DNA of 64,000 bases from Armatimonadota bacterium (GCA_025360125.1 JANYCU010000017.1:1-64000); one strand, 5' to 3'; counted from the first letter of the stretch, positions 34,472-43,737 are shown. The notes: a model not told the origin generated them from the letters alone. Translations and numbers: made by a program.

Positions 34472-36117
34472 TGCTTAACTGGTTCTTCACTGCTCTGCCT
34501 GCAACTGGCTACCAACCAAAATTAGTTGCCGACTTCATGGCCGCCGAACTTGCCGTCGTGAGCACAAAAGTGGCACCAGTGGCGCCAAAAGTCGGTCCAC
34601 AGGTTCTCATGGTGAGTCACTATGAAGGGCATATAGACATAGCCAAAAAACTGGCCCTCCAGCCCCCGACCCAAAACCTCCTTCCTGAAATCGCGGGAAA
34701 TCTATTCCTATTGAGTGAACCGATCAGTCGACTTGTGGAGCAAACCGCACCAGCAAAATTCGACACAAATCCCCAACCCACTCTCCCGTGGAATCAAAAA
34801 TTAGTCAATCTAAACCTCTCATCAACCGCAATCGGAACGGTTGTCTCGATCCTCGGAAAACAAACCGGAATCAACATCGTGCTGCTCTCCAAATCAGACG
34901 AAAAGGTTACGATGAACGTGACCCAAATGCCCGTTGGAGATGCTCTTAAACATCTCGCCATGCTGGCCGGACTGCGAAGCATCAAAGTCAAAAACACAAT
35001 CGTCATGGCAGACGAGGCCACGCTCAAGAGTGCCTATCCCAAGGAGTTTGATCTCGAATATAACCCGGCGCCAAAACCTGAAACTCCCGACACCACAAAA
35101 ACCACGACCGACACGACTTCACACAAAACGGAAACTGAACTAGTTGTCGTCGACAATATCCAGAGGATCTACTCACTCAAATATCAGGGCGCAACTCAAC
35201 TAGTAACTTCCCTCAAAGAATATCTCGCTACGAAGAAAGTCTCAATCGTCGCATTACCAAACACCCTCCTTCCAACCGTCGGCAATGGCGGTGGAAATTC
35301 GGGCAGCAGCAATTCTGGTGGTGGTTCCAACTCCGGTGGAAATGGAACGGCCCCACCTGATTCGCGTGCCAAACGAGTACTCCTTTCCGGGCCAGCAGCG
35401 GCAGTTCAAGAAACCATCGTAATCCTTCAACAAATGGACACGCCTCGACGTCAGGTTGAGATCACGGTGACCATTCACGATGTATCAAACGATGCACTCA
35501 AAGATGCAGGCGTGACCTGGGACTTCGGTCAGTCAACCATCAGCGAAGCCGTAAATGGTCACGCAAATGTCGGCACATTTAGCCGTACTGGACTCTCGTT
35601 TGTCGGCACAATCCATGCCCTCGAACAAGCAAACAAAGCCAAACTCCTCGCCTCACCAAACCTCAGCGTCATGGACGGAGAGCTCGGATCAATCCTAATC
35701 GGCGAAAAGCGGCGATTTCCAGTCGTAACCGGAACAACCTCAAGTGGCCAGTTCATCTATTCAACCGAAGAGCAAAACGTCGGCATCTATATGCTCGTTG
35801 CTACTGACATCACCGAAGATGGCACCGTAACCCTCGCAATCAACGCGCAAGTCTCATCCATTCTCGGCTTCCTCCAACTCAACGGTGGCAGCTATCCGCA
35901 AATCTCAACCCGAGAATCGAAATCAACCTTACTTCTCAAAGATGGACAAACAATGCTCATGGGCGGACTTCTTCGCGACGAAGAAATCGTCAACCTCCAA
36001 AAGGTGCCGTATCTCAGCCAAATTCCATTTTTCGGAAAACTCTTTGAGAGCCGAAAAACCCAAAAGAATAGCTCGCAGCTCCTCATCAGCATCACCCCAC
36101 ACATTATCAAGCAATGA
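34471..36117 (+). CDS. pilQ: Type IV pilus secretin PilQ
   Basis: 548 residues. The N-domain near 110-180 (VNLNLSSTAIGTVVSILGKQ, then GINIVLLSKSDEKVTMNV) is an STN/N0-like fold. Next come N1-type repeats (VDNIQRIYSLKYQGATQLV), a Gly/Ser-rich loop at about 270-292 and the secretin barrel, ending with VPYLSQIPFFGKLFESR. It forms the outer-membrane channel for the pilus, which implies a diderm cell. No clear signal peptide is visible at the ATG chosen. The ATG overlaps the preceding stop by one base. Confidence 0.9.
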   Translation: MLNWFFTALPATGYQPKLVADFMAAELAVVSTKVAPVAPKVGPQVLMVSHYEGHIDIAKKLALQPPTQNLLPEIAGNLFLLSEPISRLVEQTAPAKFDTNPQPTLPWNQKLVNLNLSSTAIGTVVSILGKQTGINIVLLSKSDEKVTMNVTQMPVGDALKHLAMLAGLRSIKVKNTIVMADEATLKSAYPKEFDLEYNPAPKPETPDTTKTTTDTTSHKTETELVVVDNIQRIYSLKYQGATQLVTSLKEYLATKKVSIVALPNTLLPTVGNGGGNSGSSNSGGGSNSGGNGTAPPDSRAKRVLLSGPAAAVQETIVILQQMDTPRRQVEITVTIHDVSNDALKDAGVTWDFGQSTISEAVNGHANVGTFSRTGLSFVGTIHALEQANKAKLLASPNLSVMDGELGSILIGEKRRFPVVTGTTSSGQFIYSTEEQNVGIYMLVATDITEDGTVTLAINAQVSSILGFLQLNGGSYPQISTRESKSTLLLKDGQTMLMGGLLRDEEIVNLQKVPYLSQIPFFGKLFESRKTQKNSSQLLISITPHIIKQ

Positions 36118-37826
36118 ACATCGACAAGCCGCTAAGTGAGATATTTGTCGAAGAAGGGTTCGTCTCTCGAGACGAACTCAATGAAATTTTGTCGCATCGG
36201 GAAGATACGACGGAACCACTTGGTGATCTCCTTATCCGACTCAAAAGGATTACCGAAAAGCAAAAGTTGCAATGCATGGGTCTGCAAATGGGTGTGCCGT
36301 TCATTGATCTAGCAGTCATCGAGCCAGACCAATTTGCATCGACCATCATTCCGCATTCGGTCGCAGTTCGACTCCTCGTCATTCCCGTCGAAGTCACAGA
36401 CGTGTCGGCGTCGGTAGCCATGGTTGACCCGCTCAACCTGTCAGCTCTGGACGAGTTAACCAATCTTACTGGTCGCGATATCGACCCGCTAATCGCGACT
36501 GAAACCGACATCCGTGAATCAATTTTCCGAGCATTCGGAGCATATGATGATCTTGGCGAAATTCTCGGAGAAGCAGTTCGTGGTGTCGACACCGAAGGGC
36601 TCGAGCTTCAAGCCGTCGGGGAAGAAGAACTCGACCCGGTCAACATCGTCGAACTCAAAGAGGTTGGCGAAGGTGCACCAGTTGTCAAACTCGCCAACGC
36701 ACTACTTGTCCGGGCAATCGCAATGCGAGCCTCCGATGTCCACATCGAGCCATACCAACGAAAAGTCCGGGTCAGAGTCCGAATCGACGGCCTTCTCCAA
36801 GAAGTCATGGTCATTCCCAAGGACCTCCAACTTCCGCTGACATCAAGAATTAAGCTGATGGCTGGTCTCGATATTGCCGAACGACGCGCCCCGCAAGACG
36901 GCCGATGTACCCTCGTTGCCAATCAAGGCGAATACGATTTCCGAGTTTCGACATACCCAAGTGTCTACGGAGAAACCCTCGTTATCCGAATTCTCGACAA
37001 GAATGTCGCGATGATCAACTTGTCAAAACTTGGAATCCATCCGACGGCGCACAAAACCCTCATTTCTAAGTTAGAAGAGCCTCAGGGACTCATCCTGGTC
37101 ACCGGGCCAACTGGCTCCGGAAAAACCACGACACTTTACGCCGCCCTTCATCACCTCAACTCCATCTATCGAAATATCATCACCATCGAAGATCCCGTCG
37201 AATACCAAATGGATGGAATCACCCAGGGCAACCTCAACGTCCGAGCAGGAGTAACGTTTGCAGCCGGACTTCGGTCCATGCTTCGACAAGATCCCGACGT
37301 TATCCTCGTCGGTGAAATCCGAGATGGCGAAACCGCATCCATCGCAACCGAAGCCGCCCTCACGGGTCACCTTGTCCTCAGCTCACTCCACGCAAATGAC
37401 GCATCAAGCGCCATCACTCGACTGCTCGATATGGGTATCGAACCATTCCTATTGGGTGGTTCAATCTCGTGCTCCATCGCACAACGCCTCGTCCGAACGA
37501 ACTGTCCGAAATGCCTCGAAGAGTATCAACCAGATCCGGAAAATATTCGCCGCCTTGGCCTGAATCCTAGCCAAACATTTGTGCGAGGTCGCGGTTGCGA
37601 ACATTGCACAAAGACCGGATATCGAGGGCGAATCGGTATCTACGAGTGCTTAGAAATGACTTCTGAACTAAGAAGAATGATCTTAACCGGAAAGCATGCC
37701 TCCGAAATTCAACGAACTGCAGTTGAATCTGGACTCGTAACGCTTCGCGAAGACGCCGCGACCAAAGTTATTTCCGGAACAACCACCGTCGAGGAGGTTC
37801 TGCGGGTAACCGCCGAAAACATCTAA
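36114..37826 (+). CDS. pilB: Type IV pilus extension ATPase PilB (GspE family)
   Basis: 570 residues. An N-terminal MshEN-type domain that in relatives may bind c-di-GMP (EIFVEEGFVSRDELNEIL) comes first. Walker A GPTGSGKTTT lies near 331-340, the Asp box in VTIEDPVEY form (ITIEDPVEYQMDGI), and Walker B with ILVGEIRDGETA near 396-407. A tetracysteine zinc site follows (CPKC near 463, CEHC near 495). It powers pilus extension. No pilT is in the window. It overlaps pilQ by 4 nt and pilC by 1 nt. Confidence 0.95.
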   Translation: MNIDKPLSEIFVEEGFVSRDELNEILSHREDTTEPLGDLLIRLKRITEKQKLQCMGLQMGVPFIDLAVIEPDQFASTIIPHSVAVRLLVIPVEVTDVSASVAMVDPLNLSALDELTNLTGRDIDPLIATETDIRESIFRAFGAYDDLGEILGEAVRGVDTEGLELQAVGEEELDPVNIVELKEVGEGAPVVKLANALLVRAIAMRASDVHIEPYQRKVRVRVRIDGLLQEVMVIPKDLQLPLTSRIKLMAGLDIAERRAPQDGRCTLVANQGEYDFRVSTYPSVYGETLVIRILDKNVAMINLSKLGIHPTAHKTLISKLEEPQGLILVTGPTGSGKTTTLYAALHHLNSIYRNIITIEDPVEYQMDGITQGNLNVRAGVTFAAGLRSMLRQDPDVILVGEIRDGETASIATEAALTGHLVLSSLHANDASSAITRLLDMGIEPFLLGGSISCSIAQRLVRTNCPKCLEEYQPDPENIRRLGLNPSQTFVRGRGCEHCTKTGYRGRIGIYECLEMTSELRRMILTGKHASEIQRTAVESGLVTLREDAATKVISGTTTVEEVLRVTAENI

Positions 37827-39058
37827 TGGTCTCATATGCTTATAAGGGCGTCGACCGAAGGGGTACCAAAATTGAGGGGCAAATTAACGCCGCCACCCTC
37901 GATGAAGCCGAAAAGAAACTCAATCTCCAAGACATTTCGATTCACGTCTTAGTCCCAACGTCCGAAGCAAAAGGCTTCAAGAAATTTGAAGTAGTCGATT
38001 CACGTACGAAGCTGATTCGAAAGAAAGTATCAGCCCAGGATTCCGCTGACGTCCTCGCCAATTTGGCCATCATGGCCGAAACTGGCGTACCGTTTGTCGA
38101 AGCTCTCGATGCCGTAATTTACAGTGCCAGAACCCCAGTCATTCGAGACAGCCTCATGGCCGTCAAAGATGGTGTCGTCGGTGGGCAAGGTCTCTCGCAA
38201 TCCCTCAGGCTGGCCCCCAACATGTTCCCCCCAATTGTGACCGACATGGTACGGGTTGCCGAATCCGGCGGAAAGTTCGATCAGGCCCTTCGCAACAGTT
38301 CCAATTACCTCGCCAGAGCAGCAGACCTTCGCAAAAAGGTGGTCAACGCAATGATGTACCCATCCGTCATGCTCGGCGTTTCCATCATCACGATTCTGAT
38401 TCTGATCATCTTCGTCATGCCAAGGTTTGGCCAAGTCTTCATTCAAATGAAGAGCAACCTACCCGCAACAACAAAATTCATGCTTGATGCAGGAACAATG
38501 CTCCGCACCAATCCACTTGGGTCATTGCTCATTACAGGCTCAATCATCATGGGGTGCATCATCATGCTCCGATTCGAGCCCGTGAAGAAAGTTCTTACAA
38601 TGATTCTGAACCGAATACCAATCCTCGGTGATCTTCTCAAACGACTGGCCATTGCCCGATCACTCCAAACCATTGCTGCCCTTTCAACATCCAATGTTCA
38701 ACTCCTTTCCGCGATGGAACAAGGCGCTCGCGTCGCAGGCCATGCCGACATCACAAAAGCCCTCATGAAAGCCCGGGATGACATCGAACAAGGATGCTCC
38801 ATGTACGACGCCATCGAAAAAACAAAGATGTTTCCAAAACAAGTCACACAAATGATCGCAGTTGGAGAGAAAACCGGACGACTCTCTCAGCTGCTTGAAG
38901 TCATTTGCCAGTCAATGGAAAAGGAAATTGATGCCCGACTCAAAGCCCTCGTATCGATTATCGAACCACTCATGATCGTCTCCATGGGCGTCATCGTAGG
39001 TTCAATTACGGTTTCCATCATCGGTCCAATTTACTCAGTTATTGAAAATATCAAATAA
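37826..39058 (+). CDS. pilC: Type IV pilus platform protein PilC (GspF family)
   Basis: 410 residues with two GspF domains and three membrane segments, e.g. MMYPSVMLGVSIITILILIIF and the C-terminal one ending near IIGPIYSVIENIK. VSAQDSADVLANLAIMAETG and VTQMIAVGEKTGRLSQLLE are family hallmarks. It is the inner-membrane platform moved by PilB. Confidence 0.95.
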   Translation: MVSYAYKGVDRRGTKIEGQINAATLDEAEKKLNLQDISIHVLVPTSEAKGFKKFEVVDSRTKLIRKKVSAQDSADVLANLAIMAETGVPFVEALDAVIYSARTPVIRDSLMAVKDGVVGGQGLSQSLRLAPNMFPPIVTDMVRVAESGGKFDQALRNSSNYLARAADLRKKVVNAMMYPSVMLGVSIITILILIIFVMPRFGQVFIQMKSNLPATTKFMLDAGTMLRTNPLGSLLITGSIIMGCIIMLRFEPVKKVLTMILNRIPILGDLLKRLAIARSLQTIAALSTSNVQLLSAMEQGARVAGHADITKALMKARDDIEQGCSMYDAIEKTKMFPKQVTQMIAVGEKTGRLSQLLEVICQSMEKEIDARLKALVSIIEPLMIVSMGVIVGSITVSIIGPIYSVIENIK

Positions 39059-39115
39059 CTGTAAAAAAAGCCTGAAGAAACGCACGCGATTTGCCGAAAT
39101 CTTACACAGAGGCTT

Positions 39116-39553
39116 ATGAAAAATCTTCGAATCGGTAACAAAGGATTTACGCTCGTCGAGCTCCTGATTGTCATTATCATCATCGCAGTTCTGGCTGCCA
39201 TTGCTATTCCAAAGTTCGCAAACTCAAGTTTGAGAAGCAAGGAATCAGCCCTTCGCGGCAACCTTCGGTTAACTCGCGATGCAATCGATCTCTTTAAGGC
39301 TGACACTGGTGCCTATCCAGCCGTAACCGCAGACCTTGCTGTAACGACAGCTCCTGCGAACGGAATTGACTCAACTGGTACATCAAAGGCTATCGTGGCT
39401 GCCGATTGGCGAGGACCATATCTCCAGGCCGTTCCACTTGACCCGACCGATGCTGGCGCCCTTGGATACACCATCACTGGTGCTAACACCGGAAAGCTTG
39501 CCGCCCACAACACAGGCACCGCAACTGACGGCACCCTGTACTCAACTTGGTAA
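39116..39553 (+). CDS. Type IV pilin / pseudopilin, likely major subunit of the pil locus
   Basis: 145 residues. Leader MKNLRIGNKG, then FTLVELLIVIIIIAVLAAIAIP: cleavage after G10, Glu at +5. The body has the GspG/PilA-like pattern LRLTRDAIDLFKADTGAYPA and GPYLQAVPLDP. It lies 57 nt after pilC and is followed by a strong hairpin, as expected for a highly expressed subunit. Confidence 0.88.
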   Translation: MKNLRIGNKGFTLVELLIVIIIIAVLAAIAIPKFANSSLRSKESALRGNLRLTRDAIDLFKADTGAYPAVTADLAVTTAPANGIDSTGTSKAIVAADWRGPYLQAVPLDPTDAGALGYTITGANTGKLAAHNTGTATDGTLYSTW

Positions 39554-39580
39554 GAAAGGCATAAGCCTGCTACCAGTCTT

Positions 39581-39610
39581 AACGAGCTTAGAGAAATCTC
39601 TAGGCTCGTT
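39581..39610 (+). terminator. Terminator after the pilin gene
   Basis: A 14-bp stem (39581-39594 with 39597-39610) with one T-G pair and a tiny loop, followed by TGCTTTC. It separates the pil operon from rpsU. Confidence 0.75.
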
Positions 39611-39666
39611 TGCTTTCAAATCACCCGACTCTTGAGGTATCCTCTTCAGTCTTAAAGGAGTTTTCT

Positions 39667-39837
39667 TTGATCTACGTTATTGTTCAACCAAATGAATCGA
39701 TTGATAGTGCGCTGAAGAAGTTTAATATGAAGCTACAGCAAAGTGGCGTTCTTCGCGAACTAAAGGAGCATTCTCATTACGAGAAGCCAAGCGAAAAGCG
39801 TCGACGACAAGCTCGACGACGAACTACCCGCAACTAA
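39667..39837 (+). CDS. rpsU: 30S ribosomal protein S21
   Basis: 56 residues from a TTG start set by AAGGAG six nt upstream (39655-39660). IYVIVQPNESIDSALKKFNMKL and the basic tail RRRQARRRTTRN are typical of S21. It sits on the small-subunit platform near the 3' end of 16S rRNA. A longer in-frame ORF starts at 39610 but would include the terminator region. Confidence 0.9.
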   Translation: MIYVIVQPNESIDSALKKFNMKLQQSGVLRELKEHSHYEKPSEKRRRQARRRTTRN

Positions 39838-39853
39838 GCGGAAGTCGGACTTT

Positions 39854-39875
39854 AGGGAGCGATAGCTCCCTTTTT
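39854..39875 (+). terminator. Rho-independent terminator after rpsU
   Basis: AGGGAGC-GATA-GCTCCCT stem followed by TTTT. It lies directly before the ybeY start at 39881, so ybeY must have its own transcription signal or depend on readthrough. Confidence 0.9.
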
Positions 39876-39880
39876 CATTC

Positions 39881-40345
39881 ATGAACCAAAGTCCAATCCA
39901 AAACGCAACCGATATTTCTATTGATCTGGATAGCCTCGAAATAAGCTTCCTTCGAGCCCGTCAAGCACTCGCAATTTCACGTCCCGTCGATACCATCCTC
40001 GTCGAATCAGCCGAAATGGTCCGGCTAAACACCCAATTTCGAAACTGCACCGACAATACGGATGTACTCACCTTCCCTTCCGGCCTCCAAGCACCGCTCC
40101 CATTGGGAGATATTGCAATCTGCATCCCTTACGCAACAAAGCAGGCCACCCTCCGATCAGTATCGCTCGACAACGAAATTGTCGCTCTCTACGTCCACGG
40201 TTGCCTTCACCTCCTCGGTTACGACGACATCGAAGAAGCTGACCGAACCGCGATGCAGAAAAAAATGAATGAGGTTGGTCAAATAATCGGGATCCCAATT
40301 GAGGGCGAATGGACGTCTATACTTCATCAGGAAGAACACGAATGA
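39881..40345 (+). CDS. ybeY: Endoribonuclease YbeY
   Basis: 154 residues. YbeY is a zinc-dependent RNase for 16S rRNA maturation and ribosome quality control. NTDVLTFPSG and ALYVHGCLHLLGYDD match the family. H106 and H110 are the usual ligands, but the third position of HGxLHLxGYDH is Asp (D116) here. Its stop overlaps the next ATG (ATGA). Confidence 0.88.
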   Translation: MNQSPIQNATDISIDLDSLEISFLRARQALAISRPVDTILVESAEMVRLNTQFRNCTDNTDVLTFPSGLQAPLPLGDIAICIPYATKQATLRSVSLDNEIVALYVHGCLHLLGYDDIEEADRTAMQKKMNEVGQIIGIPIEGEWTSILHQEEHE

Positions 40346-41055
40346 AGGGCAAAAACAACGTATTTGAACCATTCAAAGTAGCCCTCAACGGAATCATCTT
40401 CACGTTCAAAACACAGAGGCATATGAGGTTTCACCTCTACGTCGTCTTTGTTGTCATCCTCCTTGGCCTCTTCGTTAACCTCGGTCTTCGTGAAATGCTG
40501 GTGCTACTCTTCACCATTTCACTCGTCGTCGTTGCCGAAATGTTTAACTCCGCCATCGAAGCTGTTGTCGACCTTGTTAGTCCCAACTATAATCCGATGG
40601 CAAAATTTGCCAAGGACATCGCCGCTGGCGCAGTTCTGATCACCACCATGATTGCCCTTGTCGTAGGCGCCATGCTCATTCTCGGTGAGAATCGGTGGGA
40701 AACCCTACAAGTCAAATTAAGCTCAGAAGCTCCCGCAATCGGCTCGCCCCTTCGCATCATCCTCGGGTTCTTTCTGTGCCTCCTCGCCGTCATCATTGGC
40801 AAAGGACTCGGCAAACGGGGCCAAGTCCTGCAAGGCGGGCTCGTGAGCGGCCACGCTGCCCTCGGCTTCTTCTTTGCCACTTGTGCCATTATGCTCTCGA
40901 CCAACGCCCTGGCGGGCGGACTAGCCGTCCTCCTCGCCGGGATCATCGCCCAAAGTCGTTACGAAGCCAAATTCCATACCATCGGCGAACTCTGTATCGG
41001 CGCTGCAGTAGGAGTCCTTGTTGGCTTCCTCGTATTCACATCGTTTCCAAAGTAA
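40342..41055 (+). CDS. DgkA undecaprenol/diacylglycerol kinase fused to PAP2-like phosphatase
   Basis: 237 residues. The first about 125 are a DgkA-type membrane kinase with the active-site pattern EMFNSAIEAVVDLVSPNYNP and KFAKDIAAGAV. The second half is a PAP2-like domain with VSGHAALGFFFA and AQSRYEAKFHTIGE. In the last motif the usual catalytic Asp is Glu. Kinase and phosphatase for undecaprenyl (pyro)phosphate in one protein would recycle the lipid carrier for peptidoglycan. ATG at 40342 overlaps the ybeY stop. Confidence 0.85.
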   Translation: MKGKNNVFEPFKVALNGIIFTFKTQRHMRFHLYVVFVVILLGLFVNLGLREMLVLLFTISLVVVAEMFNSAIEAVVDLVSPNYNPMAKFAKDIAAGAVLITTMIALVVGAMLILGENRWETLQVKLSSEAPAIGSPLRIILGFFLCLLAVIIGKGLGKRGQVLQGGLVSGHAALGFFFATCAIMLSTNALAGGLAVLLAGIIAQSRYEAKFHTIGELCIGAAVGVLVGFLVFTSFPK

Positions 41056-41088
41056 TGAGATACTTAGTAAAGTAGAAGAAAAGAAAGC

Positions 41089-42039
41089 ATGAGTGACCCA
41101 TCACCTGGAGAACGAAGAGCGGATAGCCCGCTCAGAGCCATCAGCACAAAAGTGCTCTTTGGCTTTGCCAAAGTATTTGTCGCCATCGCCAACCTCTTCG
41201 CTCGCGCCGCTGGCGGTTCGGCAACTCTCCGCCAAAGCAAATTAATGGAAGAGGAAATCCGATCCCTGGTGGATTCAGCCGGAGAAACCGGAGAGATGGA
41301 GTCCGATGAAACCGAACTCATCCACAGCGTCCTCGAATTTTCCGATACCGTAGCACGCGAAATCATGACCCCGCGAACCGACCTCGATGCCGTCCCAATC
41401 GACATCAATCCGTACGACCTCGTCGAACTCATCCAAGAATCCGGTCACTCCCGAATTCCCATTTACGAGGGCAGCGACGACGACATCGTCGGAGTTGTTC
41501 ACGCCAAAGACCTCTTCCTCGCCATGCTTCGTGGCAAACCCGTGAATATCCATTCGCTGATGCGCCCACCACTCTACGTCACCGAGAACAAGAGCATTGA
41601 TGATCTCCTCGCGGAAATGCGAATCTCAAAATCGCAAATGGCGGTCATCAAAGACGAATATGGCGGAACCTCCGGCATCGTAACCATCGAAGACATCATC
41701 GAGGAACTGGTTGGCGAAATTCAAGATGAACACGATGATGAAGATCCCGAATTCACCGACTCGCTTGAAGGCTTTCTCGTCGACGGCAAAACCCACCTCG
41801 ACGATGTCAACGACGAAATTGGCTCAAAATTCGAGAGCGAAGACTTCGACACCATTGGCGGCTTTGTCTTCGGTCTTTGCGGACGCCAACCCAAACTCGC
41901 CGAATGGCTAGAATTCGAAGGCTATCAATTCAACATTGTCGAAACCGATGGCAAACGCATCATCAAAGTCCGAATCGTCCCCAGTGATCCCCTCGGCAAC
42001 TCGACCCGAGAAAATACCGAACAAGGCTCAGACGCTTAG
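41089..42039 (+). CDS. CBS-domain protein of the CorC/HlyC (CNNM) family
   Basis: 316 residues. EIMTPRTDLDAVPID opens a tandem CBS pair (about 90-215), with IKDEYGGTSGIVTIEDIIEELVGEI, and the C-terminal CorC_HlyC domain follows (LEGFLVDGKTHLDDVND, then IGGFVFGLCGRQPKLAEW). The DUF21 membrane part of full-length CNNM is missing; only one weak hydrophobic stretch lies near 23-42. CorC-like proteins are linked to Mg/Co efflux. The ybeY-dgkA-corC order is a common housekeeping arrangement. Confidence 0.88.
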   Translation: MSDPSPGERRADSPLRAISTKVLFGFAKVFVAIANLFARAAGGSATLRQSKLMEEEIRSLVDSAGETGEMESDETELIHSVLEFSDTVAREIMTPRTDLDAVPIDINPYDLVELIQESGHSRIPIYEGSDDDIVGVVHAKDLFLAMLRGKPVNIHSLMRPPLYVTENKSIDDLLAEMRISKSQMAVIKDEYGGTSGIVTIEDIIEELVGEIQDEHDDEDPEFTDSLEGFLVDGKTHLDDVNDEIGSKFESEDFDTIGGFVFGLCGRQPKLAEWLEFEGYQFNIVETDGKRIIKVRIVPSDPLGNSTRENTEQGSDA

Positions 42040-42121
42040 TCTTTCGTCTGGGCATCGGTAATTCCTCAACTTGATCATTGCTGTTAAAACACGCAAATGA
42101 TTCGTCGCGTAGAACTTCGAT

Positions 42122-42838
42122 ATGAGCCTCAATTCAACCCTCGCCCCGGACAGAAAGCTTTGGGTCCTGCGAAACTTTGACTTGTTTGCCTCATTATCCG
42201 ACCAAAACCTCGAAGAACTCCTCCGCGCCAGCCGCGTCGTCAACTTCAGCCGCAACGATCACATCTGCATGTCCGGCGTCCAACACACCCACGCCTATCT
42301 CGTCAAAGAAGGCAACGTTCGCATCGTCCACCACCACGCAACCGGAAAGCGATTAACTCTCGGAATCCTCAAGCCCGGCGAACTCATCGGTGACATCGAC
42401 CTCTTCAACCACGAGCTACCGCTCGGTGAAAGTGCCGAAGCAATTGGCACCGTCCAACTCTACGCCGTCCCCATCGACCTCCTCAAAAGGCTCATCGGCA
42501 ACAATACCGCCGCCACCCTCAAGCTTTCCAAAATGACGGGCGAGAGACGCTCCGACCTCGTCAATCTCATCCAGGACGTCCTCTTCCTGACCGTCCCCCA
42601 ACGCATCGCGAAGCTCCTTCAACGACTCGAAAATGAATTCCCCGGAACAACCAAAAACGGTCGCCAGTTTGTCAACCTCAAACTCACCCACGCCGAGGTC
42701 GCTGACCTCGTCGGAGCAAATCGGGAAGCGGTCAGCACCACTCTCGGCAAATGGAAAGCCGCCGGTATTGTCGAAAGCATCAAAGGCTACTTCGTCATCA
42801 AAGACCAAGCAAGTCTTGACAACATCGCCAACGTCTAG
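42122..42838 (+). CDS. Crp/Fnr family transcription regulator
   Basis: 238 residues. N-terminal cyclic-nucleotide-binding-like barrel (HICMSGVQHTHAYLVKEGNVR, GELIGDIDLFNHELP) and C-terminal winged helix with LTHAEVADLVGANREAVSTTL. No cysteine cluster for an FeS centre is seen at the N-terminus. The exact ligand is unknown. The TAG stop shares CTAG with the stop of the convergent esterase gene. Confidence 0.9.
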   Translation: MSLNSTLAPDRKLWVLRNFDLFASLSDQNLEELLRASRVVNFSRNDHICMSGVQHTHAYLVKEGNVRIVHHHATGKRLTLGILKPGELIGDIDLFNHELPLGESAEAIGTVQLYAVPIDLLKRLIGNNTAATLKLSKMTGERRSDLVNLIQDVLFLTVPQRIAKLLQRLENEFPGTTKNGRQFVNLKLTHAEVADLVGANREAVSTTLGKWKAAGIVESIKGYFVIKDQASLDNIANV

Positions 42839-43737
42839 CTCTTCGGGTGAGCCTTAAAGAACTTCCAAATCTCAGCCACCGCGTCAACCCCGCTAGCCGA
42901 CTCTCGTCCGCCCTGACCGTAGCCACCCGGAATATCGTGCGTGCCCTTCACCGTCGAAATTAACTGCACCTCAGTCCCATTTTTCCCGCGACGGTAAGTC
43001 GTCACTGTTGCCAAATCTTTCACCAAATCTTGCGTTTCTGGCGCACCCTCGCAGCCATCTTCCTTCGCCCACCACTTGGCACAGTCTTCGGCACCGATAC
43101 ATTGAAGCAAAGCCTTCGCCCCTGGCTTATAGGCCACCATTGGGTCCATCTGTCCGTGAATCAACAAAACAGAAATGGGATTCTTCGGTTCCGGAACCTC
43201 TTTTATCGGACTACTCGCCTTGGGAATCCCTATCGTCCCGGCAATCCCCGCCACCGCCGCAAACCGATCTGACATCAACCCACCGAGGTAATACGACATC
43301 ATCGCCCCGTTCGAATGTCCAAAAACATACTCTCGCTTCTTGTCAACCGAGAACTCTTTCTCAACCTTGTCGAGAATCGAGGTCAAATAGGCGACATCAT
43401 CCTTCGTACCCGCCATCGCAAAAAATCCCGTGTTCCAACCCCGCAAATTGTCGGGAGTCCCGTTCGGAATCACGCATATAAAGCCTTCTTTGTCAGCGAC
43501 CTCTTCAATCTTAGTCGAGGCCGTGAAATAGTCCATGTTCCCGCTCAAACCATGCAATCCCATGACGAGCGGCGTCGGTGTACCCTGCTTATAATTCTTA
43601 GGAATCCGCAAAATATATCCGCGATCAAGAGCGCCTTGCTTGAGGGCTTCAACGTAGTGCCCCGGACCGCGTCCGTCTTGAGCAGGAGTACACGATGCTA
43701 AAACTAGCAAAACGAAACAAGACAATCGATTGATCAT
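42835..43737 (-). CDS. Lipoprotein esterase, PHB-depolymerase/feruloyl-esterase (LpqC) type
   Basis: 300 residues from ATG 43737, which has AAGAAGG five nt upstream. MINRLSCFVLLVLASC is a lipoprotein signal with lipobox LASC. The alpha/beta-hydrolase shows PLVMGLHGLSGN (oxyanion region), the nucleophile Ser in FGHSNGAMMSYY, and a C-terminal His in TVKGTHDIPGG. It likely cleaves esters in polyesters or plant polysaccharides outside the inner membrane. Longer in-frame starts up to 43953 would run over proS. Confidence 0.82.
   Translation of the reverse strand: MINRLSCFVLLVLASCTPAQDGRGPGHYVEALKQGALDRGYILRIPKNYKQGTPTPLVMGLHGLSGNMDYFTASTKIEEVADKEGFICVIPNGTPDNLRGWNTGFFAMAGTKDDVAYLTSILDKVEKEFSVDKKREYVFGHSNGAMMSYYLGGLMSDRFAAVAGIAGTIGIPKASSPIKEVPEPKNPISVLLIHGQMDPMVAYKPGAKALLQCIGAEDCAKWWAKEDGCEGAPETQDLVKDLATVTTYRRGKNGTEVQLISTVKGTHDIPGGYGQGGRESASGVDAVAEIWKFFKAHPKS

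Noticed and set aside
42040-42121. FNR-type operator before the Crp-family gene
   Set aside because: TTGAT is present but the second half-site does not match.
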